Source: Dryocola sp036489025 (GTDB taxonomy: Bacteria; Pseudomonadota; Gammaproteobacteria; Enterobacterales; Enterobacteriaceae). Taken from it: a stretch of 64,000 nucleotides of DNA. Positions 1 to 8,407 of this stretch are shown piece by piece (the stretch's first letter is position 1; each line of letters begins with the position of its first letter). The position numbers and the translations under genes were made by a program. Location of the stretch: contig DASXGN010000038.1 in assembly GCA_036489025.1 (NCBI GenBank), positions 1-64,000 of the forward strand, read 5' to 3'. The notes under the pieces were generated by a model. The model saw only the letters and a list, made by a program, of their open reading frames with translations, was not told the DNA's origin and searched no databases.

Positions 1-1
1 G

Positions 2-397
2 TGCACCAAAGTCTGCCCGAGCGGCGCGATGCACAAGCGTGAAGACGGGTTTGTGGTGGTGAACGAAGACGTCTGCATCGGCTGTCGTTACTGCCATATG
101 GCCTGCCCGTACGGCGCGCCGCAGTACAACGCAGAGAAGGGTCACATGACCAAATGCGACGGCTGCTACGACCGCGTGGCGGACGGCAAAAAGCCAATCT
201 GCGTCGAATCCTGTCCGCTGCGCGCGCTGGATATGGCCCCGATTGACGAGCTGCGCAAAAAGTACGGCGAGCAGGCGGCCATAGCGCCGCTGCCTTCGGC
301 GCACTTCACCAGACCCAATATCGTCATAAAACCAAACGCCAACAGCCGCCCCTGTGGGGATAAAACCGGTTATCTGGCCAACCCGAAGGAGGTTTAA
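2..397 (+). CDS. ynfG: DMSO reductase-type iron-sulfur subunit, C-terminal part
   Basis: This is the electron-transfer subunit that passes electrons from the membrane anchor to the molybdopterin catalytic subunit of a DMSO/selenate-type reductase. The gene enters from the left edge, so only the last 131 residues are visible against about 205 expected. Cysteine clusters typical of four [4Fe-4S] centres are present: CTKVC at the edge, CIGCRYCHMAC, CDGC, and a final CVESC. The stop codon lies 2 bases before the start of the anchor gene, which indicates one operon. The Salmonella-like order that follows (ynfH, dmsD, then osmU) favours ynfG over dmsB, though the two paralogues are very similar. 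Confidence 0.9.
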   Translation, partial: CTKVCPSGAMHKREDGFVVVNEDVCIGCRYCHMACPYGAPQYNAEKGHMTKCDGCYDRVADGKKPICVESCPLRALDMAPIDELRKKYGEQAAIAPLPSAHFTRPNIVIKPNANSRPCGDKTGYLANPKEV

Positions 398-399
398 AA

Positions 400-1257
400 A
401 TGGGTAACGGATGGCATGAATGGCCGCTGGTATTGTTCACCGTGCTCGGCCAGTGCGTGGCGGGTGGCGTCATCGTGACGGGCGCGGCGTGGCTGTCCGC
501 CAGCAAAAACAGCGAGCTACAGGTTAAAATCGTCCGCGCAATGTTCTTCCTGTGGGTCATCATGGGGGTCGCATTTATCGCCTCGATAATGCACCTCGGC
601 TCACCGCTGCGCGCCTTTAACTCGCTCAACCGCATCGGGCATTCAGGATTGAGCAACGAAATCGCCGCAGGCTCGGTGTTCTTCGCCGTGGGCGGCTTCT
701 GGTGGCTGCTGGCGGCGCTCGGGAAAATGCCCGCTGCGCTCGGTAAAGTCTGGCTGTTTCTGACGATGGTTCTGGGCCTGGGGTTCGTTTGGGCGATGAC
801 CCGCGTTTATCAGATAGATACCGTACCCACCTGGTATAATGGCTACACGACGCTGGGTTTCTTCCTCACCGTTGTGCTCGGCGGCCCGCTGCTGGGCGCG
901 TTTTTGCTGCGCGCGGCGAACTTCCCGCTAAAAGGGGCGAAGCTGGCCACGCTCAGCGTGCTGGCGCTGTTTGTCGCTATCGCGGTGGTAATTTTGCAGG
1001 CGTTTAGCCTGGCGGATATTTACAGCTCCGTACAGCGGGCAACCGCTCTGGTGCCGGATTATGCCACGCTGCAGGTGTGGCGCATCGCGCTGCTGGCGCT
1101 GGGTCTGGGCTGCTGGGTTTGTCCTCTGATTCGCCGCACGCCGCCGAAAACGCTGGCCCTGCTGGTCGGTTTTGCGCTGGTTGTGGCGGGCGAGCTCATC
1201 GGGCGCGGCCTGTTCTACGGCCTGCACATGACCGTCGGTATGGCGGTGGCGGGTTAA
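400..1257 (+). CDS. ynfH: DMSO reductase-type membrane anchor subunit
   Basis: This is the DmsC-family integral membrane subunit. It anchors the reductase in the cytoplasmic membrane and oxidises menaquinol for the iron-sulfur subunit. The protein has 285 residues, the usual family length, and is strongly hydrophobic with about eight membrane segments starting near residue 10. The start at 400 follows a good AAGGAGG-type ribosome site that overlaps the end of the upstream gene. It sits between the iron-sulfur subunit and the dmsD chaperone gene, as in the ynfEFGH-dmsD operon. The dmsC paralogue is the alternative name. Confidence 0.92.
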   Translation: MGNGWHEWPLVLFTVLGQCVAGGVIVTGAAWLSASKNSELQVKIVRAMFFLWVIMGVAFIASIMHLGSPLRAFNSLNRIGHSGLSNEIAAGSVFFAVGGFWWLLAALGKMPAALGKVWLFLTMVLGLGFVWAMTRVYQIDTVPTWYNGYTTLGFFLTVVLGGPLLGAFLLRAANFPLKGAKLATLSVLALFVAIAVVILQAFSLADIYSSVQRATALVPDYATLQVWRIALLALGLGCWVCPLIRRTPPKTLALLVGFALVVAGELIGRGLFYGLHMTVGMAVAG

Positions 1258-1317
1258 TTTGTACAAAATACGCGGGGCAACCCGCGTATTCATTACCGTT
1301 TTACAAAAGGAAAAATA

Positions 1318-1947
1318 ATGTCATCTCAAGATTCGCAAAGACTGGCGACCATCGAACTGACCGGGCGAGTGCTCGGCATCCTGTACCATCAGGGGCCACA
1401 AAGCCGGGACGCGGCGCCGCTCTATGCTTCGCTTGCGGACTCTGCATGGCATGAGCAATGGCCGATCCAAACCGCCGATCTGGCCGGGATTGCGACACGT
1501 ATGACCAACGGAATTAGCGAACCGGGGGAATCCCTCGGCGAAGCGTATCAGCGGCTGTTTATCGGGCCTTACGCGCTCCCCGCCGCGCCGTGGGGTTCCG
1601 TCTACCTGGACAAAGAAAACGTGCTGTTTGGCGATTCCACGCTGGAGCTGCGCCGCTGGATGCGCAAAAACGATATCACCCTGCAGCTCGACCAGAATGA
1701 GCCGGAAGACCACATCGGCACGCTGCTCATGCTCGCCGCATGGCTGGCCGAAGAAGGCCAGCGTCAGCTGGTGGACGAACTGCTCGCCTGGCACCTTCTG
1801 CCGTGGGCCGGGCGCTTCCTTGAACTGTTTATCGAAAAGGCCGGGCATCCGTTCTATCAGGCGCTGGGTGAACTCACCCGCCTGACGCTTGCCAACTGGC
1901 GTGAAGGCCTGCTGATCCCGGTGGCCGATAAAGAGCTTTATTTCTAA
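1318..1947 (+). CDS. dmsD: Tat proofreading chaperone DmsD
   Basis: This is a TorD/DmsD-family chaperone. The family binds the twin-arginine signal peptide of DMSO-reductase-type catalytic subunits and holds them back until the molybdenum cofactor is inserted. The protein is 209 residues, close to the family's roughly 204, all helical and soluble with no signal peptide. The start at 1318 follows an AAAGGAAA ribosome site. It is the last gene of the reductase operon, 60 bases after ynfH, and a hairpin terminator follows. It is cytoplasmic. Confidence 0.93.
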   Translation: MSSQDSQRLATIELTGRVLGILYHQGPQSRDAAPLYASLADSAWHEQWPIQTADLAGIATRMTNGISEPGESLGEAYQRLFIGPYALPAAPWGSVYLDKENVLFGDSTLELRRWMRKNDITLQLDQNEPEDHIGTLLMLAAWLAEEGQRQLVDELLAWHLLPWAGRFLELFIEKAGHPFYQALGELTRLTLANWREGLLIPVADKELYF

Positions 1948-1961
1948 GAATCTGAGTCTTT

Positions 1962-1982
1962 GAGGGGATTTTCCCCTCTTCT
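1962..1982 (+). terminator. Terminator of the ynf/dms operon
   Basis: A 7-bp perfect stem (GAGGGGA / TCCCCTC) with a TTT loop lies at 1962-1978, followed by a short T/C-rich tract. It sits 15 bases after the dmsD stop. The U-tract is weak, so termination may be partial. Confidence 0.6.
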
Positions 1983-2200
1983 CACCCCCTTATTGAAAAG
2001 AGAGAACGTCTGCGGTTCCGCCTGCTTTGCTCTTCTCCACGCCAGTCCTATAAAGTTACAACGTAACCTCTCGTTAACACTTTTAAGACAATTCCTGACA
2101 CATACTCATTAAGCGAGGCGGCATAAGGCCCGACATTGATTCACCTCATGAATCATTAGCCGCTTAACGGTTGCCGAAACTGGAATCATTCCCGTCGCGT

Positions 2201-2209
2201 TGCTATAGG
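2201..2209 (+). promoter_or_regulatory. Possible extended -10 of the osmYXWV operon
   Basis: TGC-TATAGG is a TGn-extended -10 with CTATA as in many RpoS promoters, 82 bases before the osmY start. There is no strong -35, which is tolerated by RpoS promoters. This is a motif match only. Confidence 0.3.
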
Positions 2210-2291
2210 TTTCAACACCCTGCCGACACAAGGCATAACAACAGGCTACCGCCAGGTGGCTATAACGCGTGCAACAGGGAGACACACTGCA

Positions 2292-3008
2292 ATGCAACAG
2301 ACATCCTTCGCAAAACGTACCCTTTTGGGGGCTTTGGCCCTGATTGTGGTGCTCGGACTGCTGGTCTGGGGAATTGGGCCAGACACCATCCGCGCCCGAA
2401 AGGTCGATTTACTGTATCTCGGACAGCAGCATTTAATTCTAGTGTTTAGCTCTATGGCGCTGGCCCTGCTGACTGGTATTCCCAGCGGGATCCTGCTCAG
2501 CCGCCCCGCCGCCCGCCGCTGGGCGGAGTACGTCATGCAGATCTTTAACGTCGGCAATACGCTGCCGCCTCTGGCGGTGCTCGCGCTGGCGATGGTGGTG
2601 ATTGGCATTGGCGACAAACCGGCAATCATCGCCCTGTTCCTCGCATCCCTGCTGCCTATTGTGCGAAACACCTACGCCGGGCTGTGCGGCGTGCCTCCCT
2701 CACTGATTGAGGCCGCCAACGGCATAGGCATGACCAAATGGCAGCGCCTTCGCCAGGTGGAAATTCCCAATGCCCTGCCGGTGATGCTTTCCGGGGTGCG
2801 AATTGCCACGGCGATTAACGTGGGCACCGCGCCTCTGGCATTCCTGATCGGCGCGAGCAGCTATGGCGAACTGATTTTCCCCGGCATCTATCTGAACGAC
2901 TTCCCGACGCTGATTCTGGGCGCGGCGGCAACCGCCCTGTTTGCTCTGATCCTCGACGTAGCGCTGGCCGGAATTGGCCGGGCATTAAGCCCGCACGCCG
3001 CGCAATAA
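2292..3008 (+). CDS. osmY: Osmoprotectant ABC transporter permease
   Basis: This is a BPD_transp_1-type permease of the OpuC/ProW kind, one of two in a glycine-betaine/choline-O-sulfate-type importer. The protein has 238 residues with about five or six membrane segments and the cytoplasmic loop that contacts the ATPase (EAANGIGMTKWQRL). I chose the ATG at 2292 because it has a GGGAGA ribosome site; an in-frame upstream start at 2256 lacks one. It is first in a four-gene operon in the same place as Salmonella osmU (STM1491-1494), beside the ynf/dms genes. The symbol follows Salmonella usage and is unrelated to E. coli periplasmic OsmY. Confidence 0.85.
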   Translation: MQQTSFAKRTLLGALALIVVLGLLVWGIGPDTIRARKVDLLYLGQQHLILVFSSMALALLTGIPSGILLSRPAARRWAEYVMQIFNVGNTLPPLAVLALAMVVIGIGDKPAIIALFLASLLPIVRNTYAGLCGVPPSLIEAANGIGMTKWQRLRQVEIPNALPVMLSGVRIATAINVGTAPLAFLIGASSYGELIFPGIYLNDFPTLILGAAATALFALILDVALAGIGRALSPHAAQ

Positions 3009-3027
3009 CAACAATAAGGAGCGTTGA

Positions 3028-3930
3028 ATGAACCCGTTTAAACGTTTGTTGGCCGCGGCTGTCGCCTCGACTCTGCTGGCCGGTGCCGCGCAGGCCGAAC
3101 CAATAGTACTGGCGACCAAAAGCTTTACCGAACAGCACATTCTCTCGGCAATGACCACCGAGTACCTGCGCAAAAAAGGTTTCCAGGTCACGCCGCAGAC
3201 CAATATCGCCACGGTAATTTCCCGCAATGCGATGGTGAACAAACAGGTGGATATGACCTGGGAGTACACCGGCACCTCGCTGATTATCTTCAACCATATC
3301 AATAAGCGCATGACGCCGCAGGCGTCCTACGACACGGTGAAAAGGCTGGACGCCAGGCTTGGCCTCATCTGGCTTAAACCCGCTGATATGAACAATACCT
3401 ACGCCTTCGCCATGCAGCGCGAGCGCGCAGAAAAAGAAAATATCAACACCATGTCGGAGCTGGTGGCCAAAATTGAGCACATCCGCCAGACCGAGCCGAA
3501 AAAGAACTGGATGCTCGGCCTGGATCTTGAGTTCACCGGACGCAGCGACGGCATGAAGCCGTTGCAGGAAGCCTACAGCATGCCGCTGGATCGTCCGCAG
3601 ATCCGCCAGATGGATCCCGGCCTCGTCTATAACGCGGTGCGCGACGGCTTTGTTGACGCGGGCCTGATTTACACCACCGACGGCCGAGTTAAAGGCTTCG
3701 ACCTGAAAGTGCTGGAAGATGATAAAGGCTTCTTCCCGAGCTACGCGGTAACTCCCGTGGTGCGTAAAGACACGCTGGCGGCAAATCCGGGGCTTGAAGA
3801 GGCGATGAATACCCTTTCCGGCCTGCTCAATAACGACGTGATTTCCACCCTGAACGCCAAAGTGGATATCGACCATGAAACCCCGCAGCAGGTCGCCCGC
3901 GAGTTCCTGCAGCAAAAAGGCTTGCTCTAA
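3028..3930 (+). CDS. osmX: Osmoprotectant ABC transporter substrate-binding protein
   Basis: This is the periplasmic binding protein of the OpuAC/ProX family, which delivers a compatible solute to the two permeases. A clear signal peptide covers residues 1-23, with cleavage after AQA. The mature start reads EPIVLATKSFTEQHI, which is typical of the osmoprotectant/choline binding group. Length is 300 residues, normal for the family. It lies 19 bases after osmY with an AAGGAG ribosome site. The exact ligand cannot be read from the sequence. Confidence 0.88.
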   Translation: MNPFKRLLAAAVASTLLAGAAQAEPIVLATKSFTEQHILSAMTTEYLRKKGFQVTPQTNIATVISRNAMVNKQVDMTWEYTGTSLIIFNHINKRMTPQASYDTVKRLDARLGLIWLKPADMNNTYAFAMQRERAEKENINTMSELVAKIEHIRQTEPKKNWMLGLDLEFTGRSDGMKPLQEAYSMPLDRPQIRQMDPGLVYNAVRDGFVDAGLIYTTDGRVKGFDLKVLEDDKGFFPSYAVTPVVRKDTLAANPGLEEAMNTLSGLLNNDVISTLNAKVDIDHETPQQVAREFLQQKGLL

Positions 3931-3939
3931 GGAGGCATC

Positions 3940-4587
3940 ATGGACACGTTGCACTACATGATTGATAACGCTGGCTATCTCGGCAGTTTGACCCTTCAAC
4001 ATCTGTGGCTGGTGCTGATGGCGGTGGGTCTGGCTATCGTTATCGGCGTGCCGCTGGGCATCCTGATCGTGCGCCATAAATGGCTGGCAACGCCGGTTTT
4101 GGGGATTGCCACCATCGTACTCACCATTCCGTCCATCGCCCTGTTCGGCCTGATGATCCCGCTGTTCTCGCTGGTCGGCCAAGGGATTGGCGTGCTGCCC
4201 GCGATTACCGCCGTGTTCCTTTACTCGCTGCTGCCGATTGTGCGCAACACGCACACCGCGCTGGACAGCATTCCGGCGGGCCTGCGCGAAGCAGGCCGCG
4301 GGATCGGCATGACTTTCTGGCAACGGCTGCGCTGGGTTGAAATCCCGATGGCGCTGCCGGTTATTTTCGGCGGCATCCGCACCGCCGTGGTAATGAACAT
4401 CGGCGTGATGGCGATTGCCGCCGTTATCGGCGCGGGCGGCCTGGGCCTGTTATTGCTTAACGGTATCGGCGGCAGCGATATTCGCATGCTGATTGCCGGG
4501 GCCGTGATGATTTGTGTTTTAGCCATTGTGCTGGACTGGCTGCTGCATCGCCTGCAGCTGGTTCTGACGCCAAAGGGGATTAGATAA
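3940..4587 (+). CDS. osmW: Osmoprotectant ABC transporter permease
   Basis: This is the second permease of the osmU importer, with 215 residues and about six membrane segments. The ATPase-contact loop (EAGRGIGMTFWQRL) closely parallels the one in the first permease, as expected for a heterodimeric channel. It starts 9 bases after osmX with a GGAGG ribosome site. Its stop overlaps the ATPase start (TAATGA), so translation of the two is probably coupled. Confidence 0.88.
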   Translation: MDTLHYMIDNAGYLGSLTLQHLWLVLMAVGLAIVIGVPLGILIVRHKWLATPVLGIATIVLTIPSIALFGLMIPLFSLVGQGIGVLPAITAVFLYSLLPIVRNTHTALDSIPAGLREAGRGIGMTFWQRLRWVEIPMALPVIFGGIRTAVVMNIGVMAIAAVIGAGGLGLLLLNGIGGSDIRMLIAGAVMICVLAIVLDWLLHRLQLVLTPKGIR

Positions 4588-5732
4588 TGATAAAACTGGA
4601 AAACCTCACCAAACAGTTCACGCAGAAAAACGGTCAGAGCCTCAACGCGGTGGACAACGTTAGCCTGAACGTGCCCGAGGGTGAAATGTGCGTGCTGCTC
4701 GGCCCTTCCGGCTGCGGCAAAACCACGACGCTGAAAATGATCAACCGGCTGATTGCCCCCAGCAGCGGCAACATTCTGATCAACGGCAAGAACACCAACG
4801 AGCTGGATACGGTAACGCTGCGCCGCAACATTGGCTACGTTATTCAACAGATCGGCCTGTTCCCGAACATGACCATCGAAGAAAACATTACCGTCGTGCC
4901 GCGCATGCTCGGCTGGGACAAAGCGCGCTGCAAAGAGCGCGCCAGCGAACTGATGAGCATGGTGGCGCTGGACCCCACTAAATTCCTGCATCGCTATCCG
5001 CGCGAAATGTCCGGCGGCCAGCAGCAGCGTATCGGCGTGATTCGCGCCCTGGCGGCAGATCCTCCGGTGCTGCTGATGGATGAACCTTTCGGCGCGGTGG
5101 ATCCGATTAACCGCGAAGTCATTCAGAACCAGTTCCTGGACATGCAGCGCCAGCTGAAAAAAACGGTCATGCTGGTCAGCCACGACATTGACGAGGCGCT
5201 GAAGCTCGGCGACCGCATCGCGGTCTTCCGCCAGGGCAGAATCATTCAGTGCGCAAGCCCGGACGAGCTGCTGGCGAAGCCGGCCAACGAGTTTGTCGGT
5301 TCGTTTGTCGGGCAGGACCGTACGCTCAAGCGCCTGCTGCTGGTGCAGGCAGGCGACGTAACGGATCGGCAGCCGACGATTACGGCGCGGGAATCCACGC
5401 CGCTGCCGGAAGCCTTTGCGACGATGGACGACAACGACATGCGTTCGATTACCGTCGTAGACGGAGACGGCAGGCCGCTGGGCTTCGTTAAACGCCGTGA
5501 GGCGCGCGGGGCAACGGGAGCCTGTAACGATCTGCTACATCCGTTCCGCATTACCGGTCGGGCGGAAGACAACCTGCGTATCGTGCTGTCGAAGCTGTAC
5601 GAGCACAATATGGTCTGGATGCCGATTACCGACGAGGACGGGCGCTACAGCGGGGAAATTTCTCAGGACTATATCGCCGATTATCTCAGCTCGGGTAAAA
5701 CTCGCCGCGTGCTGAACATTTCTCAGCCATAA
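4587..5732 (+). CDS. osmV: Osmoprotectant ABC transporter ATP-binding protein
   Basis: This is the cytoplasmic ATPase that powers solute import. Walker A (GPSGCGKT) is at residues 39-46, the signature MSGGQQQR near 141-148, and Walker B (VLLMDEP) near 161-167, followed by the switch histidine in LVSHDIDEA. The C-terminal third holds a tandem CBS region, a known ionic-strength sensor in OpuA/ProV-type ATPases. Length is 381 residues. It is the last gene of the operon and is followed by a strong hairpin. High salt probably induces the operon, as in Salmonella; this is inferred. Confidence 0.92.
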   Translation: MIKLENLTKQFTQKNGQSLNAVDNVSLNVPEGEMCVLLGPSGCGKTTTLKMINRLIAPSSGNILINGKNTNELDTVTLRRNIGYVIQQIGLFPNMTIEENITVVPRMLGWDKARCKERASELMSMVALDPTKFLHRYPREMSGGQQQRIGVIRALAADPPVLLMDEPFGAVDPINREVIQNQFLDMQRQLKKTVMLVSHDIDEALKLGDRIAVFRQGRIIQCASPDELLAKPANEFVGSFVGQDRTLKRLLLVQAGDVTDRQPTITARESTPLPEAFATMDDNDMRSITVVDGDGRPLGFVKRREARGATGACNDLLHPFRITGRAEDNLRIVLSKLYEHNMVWMPITDEDGRYSGEISQDYIADYLSSGKTRRVLNISQP

Positions 5733-5735
5733 AAA

Positions 5736-5772
5736 ATAACCCCCCGTATGCGAAGAGCATATGGGGGTTTTA
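5736..5772. terminator. Bidirectional terminator between osmV and the accessory island
   Basis: An 11-bp stem (CCCCCGTATGC / GCATATGGGGG, one G-T pair) lies at 5741-5767, with a run of A on its left and TTTT on its right. It can therefore stop both osmV and the leftward gene ending at 5777. It marks the left edge of the catabolic island. Confidence 0.9.
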
Positions 5773-5776
5773 ATAA

Positions 5777-7084
5777 CTAATCTCTCTCGCCGGAGGTAAT
5801 GGCTTTTATCTCTTGCGGACGTAAACGAATCTCCGCCGCGCGGCGGTGAGCCTGCATTCCTTCCGTTCTGCTTTGCCTCACGGCTGGCTCCGCAATAGCC
5901 GCAATCCCCTCATCGTCTATCCACTGATGGGTACATATTTTCACATACGCGCCCACCCACAGCCCGCCGGTATAGCGTGCGGCGGCCATCGTCGGCAGCG
6001 TGTGGTTAGTCCCGCAGCATTTATCAGAGAACACCACGCTGGCATTCTGGCCGATAAACAGCGAGCCATAGTTGCGAATTTTGCTGGCGGTAGCGTGAGG
6101 ATCGCGAGTGTGAACCTGGAGGTGCTCGGTCGCAATATGGTCAGCCCAGGCGATAAGCTGCTCTTCGTCGCGACAAACCACAATTTCCCCCTGCCGGCGC
6201 CACGCTTCCCCGGCCGTGGCCGCCGTAGGCAGATTCAGAAGCTGGCGTTCGATTTCGCTGAGCGTTTCGCTGGCAATCCGCGGGCTGGTGGTCGCCATGC
6301 CAACGCGGGTATGCACATCGTGCTCAGCCTGGGCCAGCAGATCGGCCGCAAGCATCTGCGGATTTGCGCTGTCGTCGGCCACGACGTAGATTTCGCTCGG
6401 CCCGGCCAGCGCGTCGATCCCGACTTTGCCAAACACCTGCCGCTTGGCTTCGTTGACGAAGGCGTTGCCCGGCCCGACGATTTTATCCACCGCCGGGATA
6501 GACTCCGAGCCCCACGCCATCGCGGCAATCGCCTGCGCGCCGCCAACTTTGAAAATACGGTGCGCGCCCGCCAGATGGCAAAGGGCAATCATCGCCGGAT
6601 GCGCGCCCGGCGGCAGGCAGGCGATAATCTGGTCGCAGCCCGCAACGACCGCAGGCACGATAGACATTATCGGCGCGGAAAGAATGGGGTAGCGCCCGCC
6701 CGGCACGTAGCAGCCAATTTTCTCAATCGGAATGATGCGGTGGCCTAAATGCACGCCCGGCAGCGTTTCAATTTCCAGCGGCTTCATGGTCCCCAGCTGC
6801 GCCTGAGCAAAGCGTTTCACCTGCGCAATGGCAAATTCGCTGTCTTTGCGCGTCTGCGGGTCAAGCTCCGCCAGCGCACGGGTAATCTCGCTCCCGGTCA
6901 CCTCAAAGCGCTGCGGCACGGTTTTATCGAACTTTTCTGAATAGTCGCGCAGGGCCGCGTCACCGCGGCCCTTGACCTCGCCAATAATAGAATGAACCGT
7001 ATCCGTCAGCGCCCGGTCCGCCTGCGTGTCCTGCCCCTGCGCACGCTTGATAAACTGCACGTCGTTTTCAATAGTCGCGGCCAT
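5777..7084 (-). CDS. Histidinol dehydrogenase-family alcohol dehydrogenase (HpsN-like)
   Basis: This is a 435-residue enzyme of the HisD fold, which carries out NAD-dependent four-electron oxidation of a primary alcohol to a carboxylate. Zinc-site residues are recognisable: QAEH, the D of SDKCCGTNHTLPT, and H in EGMQAH. The catalytic Glu-His pair is in ATEHLQVH. The stretch GTNHTLPT...ARYTGGLWVG is characteristic of the degradative branch that includes sulfopropanediol dehydrogenase HpsN, not histidine biosynthesis. No other his gene is nearby. It is the last gene of the leftward arm, 3 bases after the SnoaL gene. The substrate is unknown; a hydroxylated or sulfonated small acid is a guess. 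Confidence 0.8.
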   Translation of the reverse strand: MAATIENDVQFIKRAQGQDTQADRALTDTVHSIIGEVKGRGDAALRDYSEKFDKTVPQRFEVTGSEITRALAELDPQTRKDSEFAIAQVKRFAQAQLGTMKPLEIETLPGVHLGHRIIPIEKIGCYVPGGRYPILSAPIMSIVPAVVAGCDQIIACLPPGAHPAMIALCHLAGAHRIFKVGGAQAIAAMAWGSESIPAVDKIVGPGNAFVNEAKRQVFGKVGIDALAGPSEIYVVADDSANPQMLAADLLAQAEHDVHTRVGMATTSPRIASETLSEIERQLLNLPTAATAGEAWRRQGEIVVCRDEEQLIAWADHIATEHLQVHTRDPHATASKIRNYGSLFIGQNASVVFSDKCCGTNHTLPTMAAARYTGGLWVGAYVKICTHQWIDDEGIAAIAEPAVRQSRTEGMQAHRRAAEIRLRPQEIKAITSGERD

Positions 7085-7087
7085 AGC

Positions 7088-8227
7088 TTATTCCCCCATC
7101 TGACCCAGTTTGATTTGCGCCAGCATCGCCAGGTGATCGTAAACCACCCACTCATCGACAATTTTGCCGTTCACGATGTGGTAATGAGACATGCCCATGA
7201 CAAACAGGCGTTCACCGGTCGGCTTGCCCAGTTCGCCGTAGCCGAGGTGGTGGCCTTCCATAATCCAGCGCACCGCGACCTTCGTACCGCCCTCTTCGCA
7301 AGGGTTAGAACAGACGTGCTGCGGCATCCACGCGCCGTCCGGGATCATGCCGATCAGCGCCAGCGTCTGGTGAATCACCGCCGCCTGACCGTACAGCTCT
7401 TTCATCAGCGGGCCGTGCCACTGCACGTTGGTCGCGTAGACATCTTTGATTTTGCCGAGCATGCGGCGGTTATAGATTTCGTGCAGCCAGCGCAGACACT
7501 GCTCTTCAATGTCCGTATGCGCGATGGAAACGTCGCATTCCATTTCTGGCGGATACTGGCCTACCATACGGCGGTTTTCACCTATATCCGTCACGCGGAA
7601 ACCTTTATCGAACTGCTCTTTGGCCATGCCATAGGCCACCGCATCGGTGTCCAGACCGAGCTGTTTCATCATCGACATGTTGTCGCTGACCACCCACTCA
7701 CGGTAGATTTTGTTTTCGTGGATCATGCAATCCGCCACGGTGCGGGTCACGAACGTGCGGTTGGTCGGCTTGCCGAGGTGGCTGTACTGCGTATGGCGGC
7801 CGCTGCCGGTCACCAGGTGCGAGGTATAAAACCCGTCGACGTCGTTGCCGTTCCAGATGACCTGGGTCGCCATGCCGCGGCGTTCGGGGAAGGCAATCAG
7901 GCGCTGTAAAGTATCCTGCACCACCTGCTCGCGGTTATACATGGTGCCCAGCGCGTTATATAAAACGCAGTTATGCGTGTAGTGGGTATAAATTAGCCCC
8001 ACGTCGCGCTCATCCCATATTTTATGCGTGCAGCGCACAATGTAATCGACAATATCCGTATAGCAATCATCGAACCCGCGTAATGACTGCGCGCGCGGGC
8101 GCTTCTCCGGCACTAAATCTATAAAATCACGGCGTTCAACCTGTAATACAGATTCATCCCGCGCGGATTTTGCGTTATTTTTTTCAGCCACTACCGGCGT
8201 TTTATTTGTCGTTTCAGTTGAAGACAT
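7088..8227 (-). CDS. Tandem SnoaL-like (NTF2-fold) protein
   Basis: This is a 379-residue protein with a hydrophilic N-terminal tail of about 45 residues. Two NTF2/SnoaL-like domains follow, at roughly 50-190 and 235-375. Each ends with the same pattern of an aromatic strand and EWVVSDN / EWVVYDH. SnoaL-type folds act as cyclases, dehydratases, isomerases or binding proteins on small hydroxylated compounds. No signal peptide is present. It is probably transcribed from its own promoter, since a terminator lies upstream after the next gene. The reaction is unknown. The second gene of this type, 180 bases away, suggests the two work on related intermediates or as a pair. Confidence 0.65.
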   Translation of the reverse strand: MSSTETTNKTPVVAEKNNAKSARDESVLQVERRDFIDLVPEKRPRAQSLRGFDDCYTDIVDYIVRCTHKIWDERDVGLIYTHYTHNCVLYNALGTMYNREQVVQDTLQRLIAFPERRGMATQVIWNGNDVDGFYTSHLVTGSGRHTQYSHLGKPTNRTFVTRTVADCMIHENKIYREWVVSDNMSMMKQLGLDTDAVAYGMAKEQFDKGFRVTDIGENRRMVGQYPPEMECDVSIAHTDIEEQCLRWLHEIYNRRMLGKIKDVYATNVQWHGPLMKELYGQAAVIHQTLALIGMIPDGAWMPQHVCSNPCEEGGTKVAVRWIMEGHHLGYGELGKPTGERLFVMGMSHYHIVNGKIVDEWVVYDHLAMLAQIKLGQMGE

Positions 8228-8380
8228 ATAACCTCCTGCGTTCGATGGATGCGCAGAGACATTTCCCGGCGCACGTTATTAGGGATGTGACAACCCCTCA
8301 CTGCAATTAGTGAAAATAAGCTTGTACAAATTCAGACAGCAGCAGCCCAGGGAAAATGAATTACCCAAAGAAAACGTTTA

Positions 8381-8402
8381 TTTAAAGGGGGAACATTCCC
8401 CC
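8381..8402 (-). terminator. Terminator after the second SnoaL gene
   Basis: A 7-bp perfect inverted repeat, GGGGGAA-CA-TTCCCCC, lies at 8387-8402. On the minus strand it is followed by TTTAAATAAA. It begins 5 bases after the stop of the gene at 8408 and separates the leftward arm into two transcription units. Confidence 0.7.
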
Positions 8403-8407
8403 TGAGA

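Larger units (their letters stand above)
1948..2291. other. Intergenic region dmsD to osmY
   Basis: This is a 344-base non-coding stretch. It holds the dmsD terminator at its left end and must contain the promoter of the osmYXWV operon. An extended -10-like element, TGCTATAGG, occurs at 2201-2209. That form suits RpoS-dependent, osmotically induced promoters, but I could not pair it with a clear -35. Several short open frames cross the region, but none has a plausible ribosome site or recognisable product. Confidence 0.55.

Noticed and set aside
2815..4323. A 502-codon open frame on the minus strand across osmX and osmW
   Set aside because: It is antisense to three well-supported osmU genes, is rich in His, Gln and Arg as expected of GC-rich shadows, and has no recognisable domain or ribosome site.
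5846..6748. A 300-codon plus-strand frame inside the first HisD-family gene
   Set aside because: The opposite strand encodes a protein with all HisD-family active-site motifs; the plus-strand product has no known features.
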